DNA from: Pinus tabuliformis
Lineage: Eukaryota > Streptophyta > Pinopsida > Pinales > Pinaceae
Direction: 5' to 3'
DNA: 64,000 nt
Assembly (NCBI GenBank): GCA_031772625.1
Contig: CM062820.1
Coordinates: 85,852,069 to 85,916,068, forward strand
Part shown: positions 34,601 through 44,233 of the stretch, one piece after another
How positions within the stretch are numbered: position 1 is the first letter of the stretch
How the letters are laid out: each line of letters opens with the position of its first letter
Notes under the pieces: generated by a model
What the model was told of the DNA's origin: nothing
The model's database searches: none
The model's input: the letters and a program-made list of their open reading frames with translations, nothing else
Made by a program: the position numbers and the translations under genes

Positions 34601-35175
34601 AGGCAGCAAAAAGAATTTTGAGGTATGTGAAAGGTACCAAAATGTTTGGAATTTTATATAATGCCTCAGAACATTCAGATTTGGTTGGATACACTGATAG
34701 TGATTGGGCTAGAAGTGTGGATGATCGGAAAAGCACATCTGGTTATGTCTTTCACATGGGTTCAGGAGCCATTTCATGGGCTTCCAAGAAACAGCCAATT
34801 GTGGCATTGTCTACAGCAGAAGCAGAGTACGTGGCAGCTACAGCAGCAGCATGTCAAGCAGTTTGGATGAGAAAAATGTTGAGGAGCTTAGGCCAAGAGC
34901 AGGCAAAAGCAACAGTTATTTTTTGTGACAATAGTTCAGCTATTGCGTTGTCCAAGAATTCTGTGTTTCACAAGCGAACGAAACACATTGATACAAGGTT
35001 CCATTACATCAGAGAATTGGTGAACAATGGAGAAATTGTTTTACAACATTGCAGCACTCAGGAACAGGTTGCGGATATTCTGACCAAGCCACTGGATCAG
35101 AAGAGCTTTGAATTTTTGAGGAAATGTCTGGGTATGATTGAATGCCCAGCAGTTGAAATTAAAGGGGAGTGTTGA
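31672..35175 (+). CDS. Copia Pol: protease, integrase, reverse transcriptase, RNase H
   Basis: A frame of 1167 residues. Visible in order: a glycine/arginine/glutamine-rich basic stretch; zinc knuckle [14 protein letters not shown] near 31875; aspartic protease [13 protein letters not shown] near 32030; pre-integrase HHCC region (HLRFGH, CEGC); integrase catalytic residues in HSDLCG (32656), TDRGGEY (32850) and GVAERKN (32950); reverse transcriptase with [11 protein letters not shown] and YVDDV (34207); RNase H with YTDSDWA (34690) and [11 protein letters not shown] (34990). It would supply enzymes to itself and possibly to the Gag-only relative GO2, whose primer site, leader and 3' end it shares. 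Confidence 0.93.
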   Translation: MTFGRGRGQGRGNKRGRGRSQNRGGRNSPANAQGRGSNPNQNQGQGSSQQGGQHHAQGQRYEKSNVQCYYCKKYGHYASECRKKQHDVSNSSSANITRENVSQDNVLLACNMAETNSEDIWFLDSGCSNHMTGNIALFSALDQSVKSQVTLGTNSKISVMGKGEVKIFTKQSEKKTIADVYYVPGMRCNLLSIGQLVQKGYNVFFENDVCTIMDIPPSKRCIAEVRMTRNRMFPLRKRADLKNKDAMAAVTQEALQSVPKDENWLWHLRFGHLNFGGLNLLSRKGMVRGLPLIEKPDSLCEGCILGKQHRESFPSGKSIRAKAPLEIVHSDLCGPMQNQSLAGSQYFLTFIDDFTRKTWVYFLKNKSEVFEKFRNFKALVENQSGLHIKVLRTDRGGEYISKEFLCFCRENGIHKQFTARYTPQQNGVAERKNMTIMDMARSMLKAKHLPNDYWAEAVNCAVYILNRCPTKAVMNKVPEEAWSGRKQGVTHMRVFGCVAYAHIPDQLRRKLDSKGEKCIFIGYSEESKAYRLYIPSTKKFFVSRYVQFIEEEAWDGSIEKTINVKNCLSHDVDDEVDAEMCPQTAAPTQGQQGTPLRRNESASPSTPQGGNSSASSSTCTPSERGKKFRNLSDIYNEGMNSLFALYCHVDDPIHFEDAIKDKKWIEAMDEEMNAIERNKTWDLVELPKGKEVIGVKWVYKTKRNAEGKIERHKARLVVKGYKQQYGRDYEETFAPVARMETMRAVLSIAAQNKWKVYQMDVKSAFLNGVLKEEVYIEQPLGYEKKGEEHKVCKLKKALYGLKQAPRAWYSRIDSYLLDNEFDKCEGEPTVYIKEKDGKILIVVLYVDDVIFTGNDDQLIENFKLVMKEEFEMTDMGLLRYFLGIEVDKNENGIFISQARYVNDVLSRFNMEECKAAITPTVMGLKLSREDSSKDFDPSLYKSIVGSLMYLTATRPDIMYAISLISRFMERPKEAHWQAAKRILRYVKGTKMFGILYNASEHSDLVGYTDSDWARSVDDRKSTSGYVFHMGSGAISWASKKQPIVALSTAEAEYVAATAAACQAVWMRKMLRSLGQEQAKATVIFCDNSSAIALSKNSVFHKRTKHIDTRFHYIRELVNNGEIVLQHCSTQEQVADILTKPLDQKSFEFLRKCLGMIECPAVEIKGEC

Positions 35176-36072
35176 AATTGTAATTTCAACTGAAACTTCA
35201 TTTTATTTGCGATGCGATCCATCGCAGATCGCAAATTCAAACTTCTGTGCGTTAAGTCCTCCGGAATGATGCGATGCGATCCGATCGCATATCGCAGATC
35301 GCATCATATGTGTGTGCCCCAAATTTTGGGTTCCGACCAAATGGGATTCTGCGATGCGATTTAAAGGAAGTCAATGGGTGAAGTATGGGCCAGCATTAAA
35401 TGAAATTTTACGTGAAGTAGAAGTTTTACTTTACCGCCAGTAAGTGTCAGTAAAACAGTAAATGCAATTTACTGTGGTTGGTAAGTTTTGGTGAAGTTTT
35501 TAATTTTGTTTCAGCGGGAGTATGGGCTCAAGTAATAGTTGGTAAATGCATTTAATTTTTATTATGTCTTTTACGGAAGCATGGCCAGTGAAGACGTGAA
35601 GTAATTCCTTTTGGGTTGTCATATATATGTAATGTTTTTTTTTTCGTTGTGTTAACGAATGTGAGTGAAGAGGGAAGAACGCAGCAGTGCGTAAGGGAAT
35701 TGTAATGCATAGCAGTGCGAAGTAAAAAAAAAGGAACACGCAGCAGCGTGAGAAAAATCAATGTATGTAATTATTCACAGCAGTGTGTTAATCTAAAAAC
35801 TGAGACAGAGTATTTCTCAGGAGAGACAGAGTAGCTTTTGTATGGAACTGGAAGTTCCTTGTGAATCCCTTTGAGAGAGAGGAAGACCAATGTTTTGTAA
35901 CAACAGTTTTTTTTATTAATGAATAGAAATTTGTGGTGTGTGTGAAAACTCTGTCTGCTGCAAATATTTTTTTTAAGTTTCCGTTGTGTTAAAGATCCTG
36001 GGTTTGAAACAGAGCATTGTCTCTGTGTTCTGTGATTTTGTTTTTGGGATTTTGACAGAAAAATCCCCAACA
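35170..36072 (+). repeat. Copia 3' LTR
   Basis: Pairs with 29915-30816 at about 98% identity by eye. The polypurine tract AAAGGGGAG at 35161-35169 precedes it. The Pol frame ends inside its first bases. Confidence 0.95.
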
Positions 36073-36197
36073 AAAATTGTCACACTGACAAAAATCTTGT
36101 CGAAATAAAAATCAGATCATGTAAAGATAAAATTATTACAAGGTAATTGCCATAGTGCGCGCCAAGGAAAGATAAAAAAACTCTGCTCCTCAAATTG

Positions 36198-36207
36198 TTA
36201 TATATTT
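36198..36207 (+). promoter_or_regulatory. candidate TATA box of the host gene
   Basis: TTATATATTT lies 70 bp upstream of the gene's first good ATG (36277) and 126 bp downstream of the Copia 3' LTR. Position fits a plant core promoter with a short 5' leader. The Copia insertion has separated this core from whatever lay further upstream. Confidence 0.5.
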
Positions 36208-36276
36208 TCGCCGCCGTATAAGGAGTTACGCCACGGCCTACTTTGAATTTTGCATTGGCCAGAGGTGACTCGTTTC

Positions 36277-38207
36277 ATGATTAGTGAAATTATGGCGATA
36301 TATTTCTACATTAACCTCTGGCGCATGTCTGATACAGTGAATCTGTTGAACTGGTCGTTCGGCATTGCAGGTCTGCTGTTGCTGCTTGGCCTGGACGCAT
36401 GGATGTCAAAGACGAAAAAAACCCATTGGATTGTGGGGGACTCTCTCGTTCTCGGAGCTCTTACTCTTCAGCTGCTGGGATTTTTCTACCTCCCTATCAT
36501 GGATCCCATTTCATGCCCAGACATGCCTGGGGATTGTTCCCTGGACTATAACATACAAAATCAAAATAGCAATAACCAACTCTTGAATCTCGGGGGAAGA
36601 ATCGTGATGTGCGTCTTGTTTGGAATCTTGTTATTCGACGTTGCTCGATCTCGCCACAGGAACGTTTGGAGCGACATGTTGGCCTTGTCTATCAACGCAA
36701 GCGGCGTGCTTATTCATCTGTTTTCCGAGATATATATGCTATGCATGAAGTATGGAGATTATTATTTCTATATCGACGAGAGGAAATGGGTATTGATTCA
36801 TTCGATGAAGGTATCGAATATAATCGTTTTCGTTTCGATTGTGCTGCTCGTCCTTTTTCTGGGCTGTGCGGCTTTAGCCGGCAAGAGTATTGAGGAGTTT
36901 GTGGCTCACAAAATTCTCTTGCTCCTATTCCGGACAAAGCACCAAAACCCTAAATTTGTGGTTCCGTGGAAAGTAGTCGAAGAGCACGCTCTGCGCTCAT
37001 GGATCACTGTACGGACTCACCAGCCTCAGTACATCATCGCCCGATCAGTTCTGAGCTCCTCCATCGGTTTCCTCGTCACAGTTTGCATTGCGGTTTCTTC
37101 CGTGGCATCTGTGAGGTACGGATACATAGTCATGAATGATGGATTTGACTCGTTGAGGGTCACGACTCTCGCCCTGCAATGGATTTTCATCTCGTCATGG
37201 TGGGCAATCATCTGCTGGAGATGGCTCACGGCCGTTGTCTACTATCCAAGACTTATGGGTACCAAGGGTTTAAGTCTCCGGGAATATTTTCGTGTGGAGG
37301 ATTTCTGGAAAATGGCTATCCTAGAGATGCAAGAAGATTTCAAGAAATTGGATGGAGAATCAATCTATAGGTTTAGCTATATGAAGAAATTTCTGATCAT
37401 GTTTGCTAAGAAACTCCGCTTGTACAAGCTCTTGCCCACTTTGCTTTGTCTACAGATTTTTCTAGTACTTTTGAGCAAAATTTGTTGGCTGATTTCAGAG
37501 ATGGTTTTCTCTAATCGCTACATGCGGAGGCTTCTGATGGGTCGGGTTTGTCATGTTGAGTTTTCGGTGGTCTATAATATGCACAACAGCTGTGAAATCA
37601 CTGGACCAGGAAATCCTGGTGATTTCGTCAAATACTCGGACGTTATGATGCACATGCCCAAAGAGAATCCAGCAGGAGTGTGGATAGCCAATCGGAAATC
37701 CATCAACGATATGAAGGCCCGGCTGAGAGAAGGGGAAAACGAAGGAAAAAATTGCAAAGCTCTGATTTCCTTGCTGGAAAAAACAGGGACAGGGAAGTTT
37801 AGTTTTGAGGAGCTGTTTACAGAGTGTGTTAGAAGAAAAGAAGGAAATTTCAACTTGGAGAAGAGTTCTTATAAGATGATGGTTGTTTCCCTACTGACCA
37901 TTGTCATCGAACTCTCTGCATTTTATGAGGGCTCTGGTTGGTCCTTTGCTGGTCCTTCCACTGACACAGTGAATGACTGCATACAGGCATGCAGCGAAGC
38001 ATGGAAAATCATAGACCTAGTGAAAAATTCTAATACTGAAGCCGCATTGGTGAACAAGCAAGCCGACAAACTATTCCGTGGTTTGAAAGAATCGCGCAAG
38101 TGGTTGGGCTTAGATCTCCCCATTAACAACTTCCAAGCTAGAACTGTCGAAGCGGCCAAAAGTGCCCTCCAGGGGCTCGCAGACAAAGGAAAGGAAACAA
38201 CAAATAC
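36277..38207 (+). CDS. multi-pass membrane protein of unknown function, 5' part of a split gene
   Basis: The start is ATG 36277 (MISEIMAIYFYINLW); the frame is open for nine more codons upstream but only from TTG, and a decayed paralogue at 47905 keeps the same ATG context. About 644 codons are read before the GO2 insertion. Hydrophobic segments lie at about residues 26-40, 55-72, 105-121, 182-203, 268-288, 300-322 and 395-420. A soluble, charged part follows (NRKSINDMKARLREGENEG, LLEKTGTGKFSFEELF), then a conserved-looking C-terminal block (SAFYEGSGW, CSEAWKIIDLV). The layout recalls plant DUF4220/DUF594 proteins, but I cannot confirm the family. As it stands the frame runs ten codons into the LTR and stops at 38238. 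The remaining 107 codons lie at 44234-44555 in matching frame, so apart from the insertion the 750-residue frame is intact. Confidence 0.8.
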
Positions 38208-39532
38208 TGTTGAAAACGTAGTTTCAACAGCGGGCTGAGTTGACCCGTGGAGCAGCGATTAACTCATCCAAAACCGCCAGATTGAAACCACAAAACCGCC
38301 CAGAGCATATCGCACCACCTTCCAGCGAAAAGCTGTTTCCGTATATTTGCCTCCGATACGATATGGTGCAGACGCGTGGCTCTCACCATACGTCATCAAC
38401 TCTGACATATCGGAAGCTAAAGTTCTGTGACAAACGACCTTCCGATATTCTCCTCCACCGTCAGATCTGCTCCCGCGCTCTCCACCGTTGATTGCCTGAA
38501 GCTGCATACGGGCCTGCATTGAATTTAATATTTGCGTGGAGTAAAAGTCAAGCTTCGTTGACCGCATGTCCCTTCTGCAAAAGAATTAAAATGAATTTAA
38601 ACCATGGTCATAGAAAGTGGGTAAAGCATTTAAGTTTTTTATTTTTCTACGGCATGTAAAATAATTAAGTGCACATTGGTTTTATGTTTTTATATACGCT
38701 TTTGTTTTAGAGTTAATAATATATAACGAGCCAAAAATGAAAAATGCTCGTGGGTTGTAATATGAGTTGACCATTGTAAAAAAAATGAAAGCGTGTGGGA
38801 GCTGAAGAGACTTGAAGTTTTGCACAGCAGTGCAATGTGGAAAATGAGCTCACAGCAGCAAGAAAGAACAGGGGAAGCAACATTGAATTATTATTATGTA
38901 TTGATCATTTGAAGAAGGAGGAGCCAAAGCCAAGGAAATGCACAGCAGTACATGAAGAAAAGAAAAGAGAGGAGCGCATGTGTGTTAAGTAAGTTTTTTT
39001 ATGTATTGGATTTGCATTGAAATGCAAAAGAAAAGAGCGCACAGGCATTTTTGAAATTGTGAATGTAATTTACTGCATATGTAAAAGTCTGTTTTACAGC
39101 AGTATGTGTAAAATATTTTTACAGCAGTATGTGTAAAAATAGTTTTACACCAGTAAAGTAAAAATGGGGTTTTACAGCAGTAAACCCAGCACAGTGAATT
39201 CTCAGGTGGAGTCATAGTTTTGTTCTTGATGGGTGAAACTAATTTTGGTGAATCCCTCTGAGCAAAGAGGATGAATATGTAACAGAGTTTATCTGAATGT
39301 AATTTTTAGTAAATCCCTCTCAGTAAAAGAGGAAGAAATATGTTGTTTCAGGATTTATATTTTAATGAATAGAAAAGTTTTATGGCTGTGTAATACTCTG
39401 TTATGAGATTTTTTTAAAAGCTTCCCTGTGCACAAAAGATCCTGTGGCAGAAGGAAACAGAGCACTGTCTCTGTGTGTTGAGTTTTAGTTTTTTTATGGT
39501 TTTTGGTATTTTCCCATGAAAAATACCCAACA
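38208..39532 (+). repeat. GO2 5' LTR
   Basis: Starts TGTTGAAAACG and ends ATACCCAACA. It contains CACAGCAG words at 38822-38950 and at 39098-39180 (TTTTACAGCAGTATG), and two CCCTCT...AGAGG hairpin units near 39250 and 39312. The first bases give the host frame a foreign tail of ten codons. Confidence 0.95.
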
Positions 39533-39533
39533 G

Positions 39534-39545
39534 TGGTATCAGAGC
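39534..39545 (+). other. GO2 primer binding site
   Basis: TGGTATCAGAGC one base after the LTR. The following leader (CCAGTCCAGGCTCTTTGAAG) is nearly the same as that of the Copia element at 30830. Confidence 0.92.
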
Positions 39546-39731
39546 CAGTCCAGGCTCTTTGAAGACTCAAAGAAGCTGAAGGAAGGTGTTGTTGCAGCAG
39601 TCAAACCTCTCCAGTAGTGTGAAGCCTCAGCGAAAAGGATTAAGGTATTCCTCAAGCTTTCCTTTGTGTTACTGTTGAAGAAACAGTCAGTGATTTAAAA
39701 AAACAGTCAAGTATTTAAAGCCTAGATAAGA

Positions 39732-41297
39732 ATGGCAAGGTCAAAGAAGAAAGCCTCCAAGCCTGCCAAAAATGTGTCTCCCTCCTCTACTAAAATAGAA
39801 GGCAATCCATTGGAATACATTTTATTTGAAACCCCAAAGTTTGATGGAAACTTTGATGTATGGGAAATAAAAATGAGGGCTTTCTTACAGTTTCAAGGGA
39901 TTGAAGTCTGGGAGTCAGTGATTGATGACAGCAAGATGGATAAAGAATCCATGGAGTATGATGCACAACCAGCAAAGACTATCTTGGATGGACTGCCTGA
40001 TTCTGTGAAGAGGAATCTAAGAAAATATACATCAGCAAAGGATATATGGGACAGACTGCATGACCTTCATGCAAAGGGAGCACTGACCATGACAATGAGT
40101 CAAGAAGAAACTTATGAACCCATCATAGAAGCTGAGAATGAAAAGCTTGACCTCATCAAGCTTCAGGTAAGAGAAAGGGATGAAGAGCTTGCCAAACTTA
40201 AGAAGGAGCTTGACCAATGCAAGAAGAAACATCATGAAGAAGTCATATCCATGACAAATCAGCTGAATGGAGCAAAGAAGCAGGCAGATGTCTTGACAAG
40301 TCAACTTGAAAAAGGACACATGAGAGTGAATAAGCTAGTAGAAGAGATTGGACAGTACAAGGTAGAGGTCTCCTCCCTTAAGTCCGAACTACAAGAAGCC
40401 AGGAAGCAGGCACAAGGAGCTGAAAAGAAAATGAAGAGCAGTCAAGCAAAAGATGAAGAAATCTCCAAAATGAAGACAGATATTATCTCCTTCAAAATAG
40501 TAGCAGCTGAAGCTACTCGTAGCAAGGAAGAAACTGAGGGACAACTAGCAAAGAAAAATAATGAATGTGAAAAGTTAGAAGAAGAGATTGTCCTCCTCAG
40601 GAAGAAGGTTGAAGGGATGAACAAGATCATGAAGAGCTCTCAAGCTTTGGATGACATGCTCAGCTATCACAGATCTCCATTTGATAAATCAGGACTTGGG
40701 TATGTAGGTGAACCCTCAAACAAGGATGAAGATGCTTTAAGCAAAGGAGATGTGAAGAAGCCAGGAAGAAGGTGTGATGCTCCTAGTTCCAGCAAAGGCA
40801 AGGAGAAAAATGAAGGCTGCAATAGAAGAAATCCTACTCCAAGTAGAAAACCAGCTCCAAGAAGAAATGTAGCTGATGGCAAAGAGGCAAGATGCAATGG
40901 TTATCATCAAAGGATCTCAAGGCAGCAAGGCTTCAGAAGTACATCAAGGAAACCTCCATCTCCAAGGTACCAAAGTTCATTTTATGGTTATTGCTATGCT
41001 TGTTCAAACTTTGGTCATATGGCAAAAGACTGTAGAGCATTTCTTAAAGATAAATGTTGTGGTCTTCGACAACCTCCAAGAAACAATTTTAGAAGAAATC
41101 ATGAAATGTTATTCATGAACAATGTTGAATGTTTCAAGTGTCATAACATTGGGCATATGGCACGTGACTGTAACTTAAGATGGGCTCCTATGCAAACTAG
41201 ACCCACACAAAAGAAGAAAGTTACACAAGTATGGAGAAGGAAGGAAATGAAATCTGAAAACCCCTTGAACTCCCCAGTGGATCTAAATTTGTTTTGA
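39732..41297 (+). CDS. GO2 Gag-like protein, coiled coil and two zinc knuckles
   Basis: 521 residues. The basic start (MARSKKKASK) is followed by a shortened Copia Gag domain at about 30-118 (FDGNFDVWEIKMRAFLQFQG, SAKDIWDRLHDLH). A long coiled coil of heptad-like charged residues runs from about 130 to 305. The motif ALDDMLSYHRSPFDKSGLGY near 310 matches that in GO1 Gag and, as I recall, the extended Gag of SIRE-like Copia elements. A basic serine/arginine-rich stretch and zinc knuckles at 421-434 (CYACSNFGHMAKDC) and 467-480 (CFKCHNIGHMARDC) follow. The protein shows little resemblance to the Gag of the Copia element whose ends it shares, so GO2 combines one family's ends with another family's Gag. 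No enzyme domain is present. Confidence 0.88.
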   Translation: MARSKKKASKPAKNVSPSSTKIEGNPLEYILFETPKFDGNFDVWEIKMRAFLQFQGIEVWESVIDDSKMDKESMEYDAQPAKTILDGLPDSVKRNLRKYTSAKDIWDRLHDLHAKGALTMTMSQEETYEPIIEAENEKLDLIKLQVRERDEELAKLKKELDQCKKKHHEEVISMTNQLNGAKKQADVLTSQLEKGHMRVNKLVEEIGQYKVEVSSLKSELQEARKQAQGAEKKMKSSQAKDEEISKMKTDIISFKIVAAEATRSKEETEGQLAKKNNECEKLEEEIVLLRKKVEGMNKIMKSSQALDDMLSYHRSPFDKSGLGYVGEPSNKDEDALSKGDVKKPGRRCDAPSSSKGKEKNEGCNRRNPTPSRKPAPRRNVADGKEARCNGYHQRISRQQGFRSTSRKPPSPRYQSSFYGYCYACSNFGHMAKDCRAFLKDKCCGLRQPPRNNFRRNHEMLFMNNVECFKCHNIGHMARDCNLRWAPMQTRPTQKKKVTQVWRRKEMKSENPLNSPVDLNLF

Positions 41298-42514
41298 GAA
41301 GAGTCTGCCAAAAGAAGACAAGCATACATTAAAGGGGAGCTTGTAATTTTTTTTTTTGTTGCTGAACTGTCTTAACAGTCATTCTTTAATGAAGACTTCT
41401 TTTTATAAAGGAAAGACATGAAATCAAATCTGCCATAAGAGCAGAGAAGAAAAGGGGACAACGCTCAAATGTAAAGTGCAGCAGCGCAATAAGAAGTGTG
41501 CAAAGCATGGAGACCCTCACAGCAGTGGGAAGATAGAACATAAAACAGCAGTTTTGAATTTTTGTTATGGAGCACATGCATTGAAATGCATAGCAATGGA
41601 AGGTAGTTTCCTTCTATGTAATGTGAGAGAACATACTCATAGCAGAGTGAGTACAATAGACAGCAGTAAAAAAAAATGTAATGTTTTTCTTCATATGCAA
41701 TGCAGCATGCAAAGAAATGCTTAAAGAAAAACATGGACAACAGATTTTTAATGCACATGGGTGAATGATAATGTGTGGCAACAACAAATCGAAAGGAATT
41801 GCACAGCAGTGCATTATGAAAATAAAAAAAATGAAGATGAAGATTGTGTGAAGCAAGGGTGTAAAAAGAAAAGGCAGCAGCCCGTGTTAATTTTTTTTTT
41901 TTTTGTTGTGTGGAGAATGCAGCGCAAAATAGCGTGAGGATGATTTCTCTCTATGTGAAAGTAATGGAGAGTAAAGAGTTAGTGTATGGGCACACAGCAG
42001 TATGATGAAACAAAAGGCAGCCACAGTGCAAATTGCAGAGGCAACGCAGCAGCAAGTAAAAAAACCCATAGATGACAGTCTATGGTTATGGGTATGGACA
42101 GCAGTGAATATGAAAAATGCAGCATCAAGAAGTTATGGACAGCAGCATGATGGCAAGAAGGAGAAGCACACAGCAGTGCAAATAAGAAAATGCAGCAGCA
42201 TGAAGTTTTTGTTGAAGAAATGAAAGGTAATGGACAGCAGCAGAGGTAAAAGAAATGTTTACACACAGCAGTGTAAATTTGTAAGTTGGGACAGTGTAAT
42301 TGTTCCAGAAAAGACAGAGTATTTTGTATTTGAAAAGTGCACAAGCAGTGCAAGTGTAGACACAACAGTGTGGGGTAGACACAGTAAAGAAGATGGCACA
42401 ACAGTGCAGCAGAGAATATGCATCAGCATAAAAGAACATTGTAATGAGTTTGCACACACAGCAGTGCAATGAATGTTTTGTTTTGAAACTGCATCTAAAG
42501 CAGTGTTTGGCAGT
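41298..42514 (+). repeat. GO2 non-coding region with many ACAGCAGTG motifs
   Basis: About 1.2 kb without a plausible gene. The word ACAGCAGTG, or a close variant (GCAGCAGCG, GACAGCAGC), appears some twenty times at irregular spacing of about 20-120 bp, for example near 41475, 41519, 41659, 41803, 41996, 42098, 42137, 42171, 42235, 42266, 42400 and 42459. The flanking bases often complete a small inverted repeat (GCACAGCAGTGC). The same word occurs in the LTRs of GO2 and of the Copia element. Confidence 0.8.
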
Positions 42515-42856
42515 AATCCCTCCATGAGAGGAAGTGAAGTTCTTGGAGAATCCCTCTATCAAGAGGATGATGCTTTTCAGCATAGTCATTGGTGAATCCC
42601 TCTGTTGAGAGGAAGATGCTCTTTAGCATAGTTTGGTAAATCCCTCCGTTAAGAGGAAGATGTTTTTTTTATAACAGGTGAATCCCTCTGTCATGAGGAA
42701 GGTGCTCTTCAGCACATTGTAATGGTGAATCCCTCTGTCATGAGGAAGGTGCTCTTAAGCACAGTCTCAGGTAAATCCCTCTATTAAGAGGAAGACAACT
42801 TTGTTGTTTGTGGAACTGCATCAGAAGCAGTTGGTGAATCCCTCTATGTGAGGAAG
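42515..42856 (+). repeat. GO2 tandem array of CCCTCT/AGAGG hairpin units
   Basis: Eight units begin AATCCCTC at 42515, 42549, 42595, 42639, 42681, 42728, 42774 and 42836, spaced 34-62 bp and mostly 42-47. Each has CCCTCT, a short loop and AGAGGAAG or a close variant, so each can form a small stem. Several add a second small stem (GTGCTCTT...AGCAC). Single units occur in the LTRs of GO2 and of the Copia element. Confidence 0.9.
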
Positions 42857-42892
42857 TGTTTGGGTATGTTTGAATGCCCAGCAGTTGAAATT

Positions 42893-42901
42893 AAAGGGGA
42901 G
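42893..42901 (+). other. GO2 polypurine tract
   Basis: AAAGGGGAG just before the 3' LTR. The 40 bp around it match the Copia element's 3' end at 35130-35169 almost base for base, including the codons at the end of that element's Pol. Confidence 0.88.
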
Positions 42902-44228
42902 TGTTGAAAACGTAATTTCAACAGCGGGCTGAGTTGACCCGTGGAGCAGTGATTAACTCATCCAAAACCGCCAGATTGAAACCACAAAACCGCCCAGAGC
43001 ATATCGCACCACCTTCCAGCGAAAAGCTGTTTCCGTATATTTGCCTCCGATACGATATGGTGCAGACGTGTGGCTCTCACCATACGTCATCAACTCTGAC
43101 ATATCGGAAGCTAATGTTCTGTGACAAACGACCTTCCGATATTCTCCTCCACCGTCAGATCTGCTCCCGCGCTCTCCACCGTTGATTGCCTGAAGCTGCA
43201 TACGGGCCTGCATCGAATTTAATATTTGCGTGGAGTAAAAGTCAAGCTTCGTTGACCGCATGTCCCTTCTGCAAAAGAATTAAAATGAATTCAAACCATG
43301 GTCGTAGAAAGTGGGTAAAGCATTTAAGTTTTTTATTTTTCTACGGCATGTAAAATAATTAAGTGCACATTGGTTTTATGTTTTTATATACGCTTTTGTT
43401 TTAGAGTTAATAATAAATAACGAGCCAAAAATGAAAAATGCTCGTGGGTTGTAATATGAGTTGACCATTGTTAAAAAAAATGAAAGCGTGTGGGAGCTGA
43501 AGAGACTTGAAGTTTTGCACAGCAGTGCAATGTGGAAAAGGAGCTCACAGCAGCAGGAAAGAACAGGGGAAGCAACATTGAATTATTATTATGTATTGAT
43601 CATTTGAAGAAGGAGGAGCCAAAGCCAAGGAAATGCACAGTAGTACATGAAGAAAAGAAAAGAGAGGAGCGCATGTGTGTTAAGTAAGTTTTATTTATGT
43701 ATTGGATTTGCATTGAAATGCAAAAGAAAAGAGCGCACAGGCATTTTTGAAATTGTGAATGTAATTTACTGCATATGTAAAAGTCTATTTTATAGCAGTA
43801 TGTGTAAAATATTTTTACAGCAGTATGTGTAAAAATAGTTTTACACCAGTAAAGTAAAAATGGGGTTTTACAGCAGTAAACCCAGCACAGTGAATTCGCA
43901 GGTGGAGACATAGTTTTGTTCTTGATGGGTGAAACTAATTTTGGTGAATCCCTCTGAGCAAAGAGGATGAATATGTAACAGAGTTTATCTGAATGTAATT
44001 TTTAGTAAATCCCTCTCAGTAAAAGAGGAAGAAATATGTTGTTTCAGGCTTTATATTTTAATGAATAGAAAAGTTTTATGGCTGTGTAATACTCTGTTCT
44101 GAGATTTTTTTAAAAGCTTCCCTGTGCACAAAAGATCCTGTGGCAGAAGGAAACAGAGCACTGTCTCTGTGTGTTGAGTTTTAGTTTTTTTATGGTTTTT
44201 GGTATTTTCCCATGAAAAATACCCAACA
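42902..44228 (+). repeat. GO2 3' LTR
   Basis: Pairs with 38208-39532. The target duplication AATAC follows and the host gene resumes at once. Confidence 0.95.
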
Positions 44229-44233
44229 AATAC

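Larger units (their letters stand above)
29915..36072 (+). mobile_element. Copia LTR retrotransposon, nearly whole
   Basis: A 6.2-kb element with LTRs 29915-30816 and 35170-36072, each TGTTGAAATT...CCCCAACA, and a perfect 5-bp target duplication AAAAT at 29910-29914 and 36073-36077. A methionine-tRNA primer site and polypurine tract are present. Gag lies at 31.0-31.7 kb and Pol at 31.7-35.2 kb, in the Copia order protease, integrase, reverse transcriptase, RNase H, with all catalytic motifs visible. I hand-count about 17-20 differences between the LTRs (about 2%), so it is a young fossil, perhaps a few million years old at plant rates. It looks almost whole, with at most about one break. It lies in the same direction as the host gene and ends 205 bp before that gene's ATG. 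Confidence 0.95.
38208..44228 (+). mobile_element. GO2: Gag-only LTR retrotransposon (Copia-type) inside the host gene
   Basis: A 6.0-kb element with LTRs 38208-39532 and 42902-44228 and a 5-bp target duplication AATAC (38203-38207 and 44229-44233). Its insertion interrupts host coding sequence; three decayed paralogues show the empty site. The interior holds one Gag-like gene and 1.6 kb of motif-rich non-coding DNA, with no enzyme genes. I hand-count about 20 LTR differences (about 1.5%), so it is young. Primer site, leader, polypurine tract and the 40 bp before the 3' LTR match the Copia element at 29915, and LTR ends are related, so GO2 probably uses that family's enzymes. It looks whole for a Gag-only element. 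Confidence 0.94.

Noticed and set aside
36250-36276. Start of the membrane-protein gene at TTG 36250
   Set aside because: There is no ATG in this stretch. The first ATG is 36277, and the decayed paralogue at 47905 keeps that ATG context.
4862-39545. TGGTATCAGAGC sequences as pieces of tRNA genes
   Set aside because: They are 12-18 bp long and lie right after LTR ends, so they are primer binding sites. No cloverleaf can be drawn around them.
42515-42856. Regularly spaced short repeats that look CRISPR-like
   Set aside because: Repeats are short and degenerate, the intervening sequences are partly similar to one another, there are no cas genes, and the array is inside a plant retroelement.
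38259-43261. 102-residue minus-strand frames in both GO2 LTRs
   Set aside because: Present because the LTRs are the same sequence. They are antisense to the element and lack recognisable features, in contrast to the LTR frame of GO3, which is in the Gag direction.
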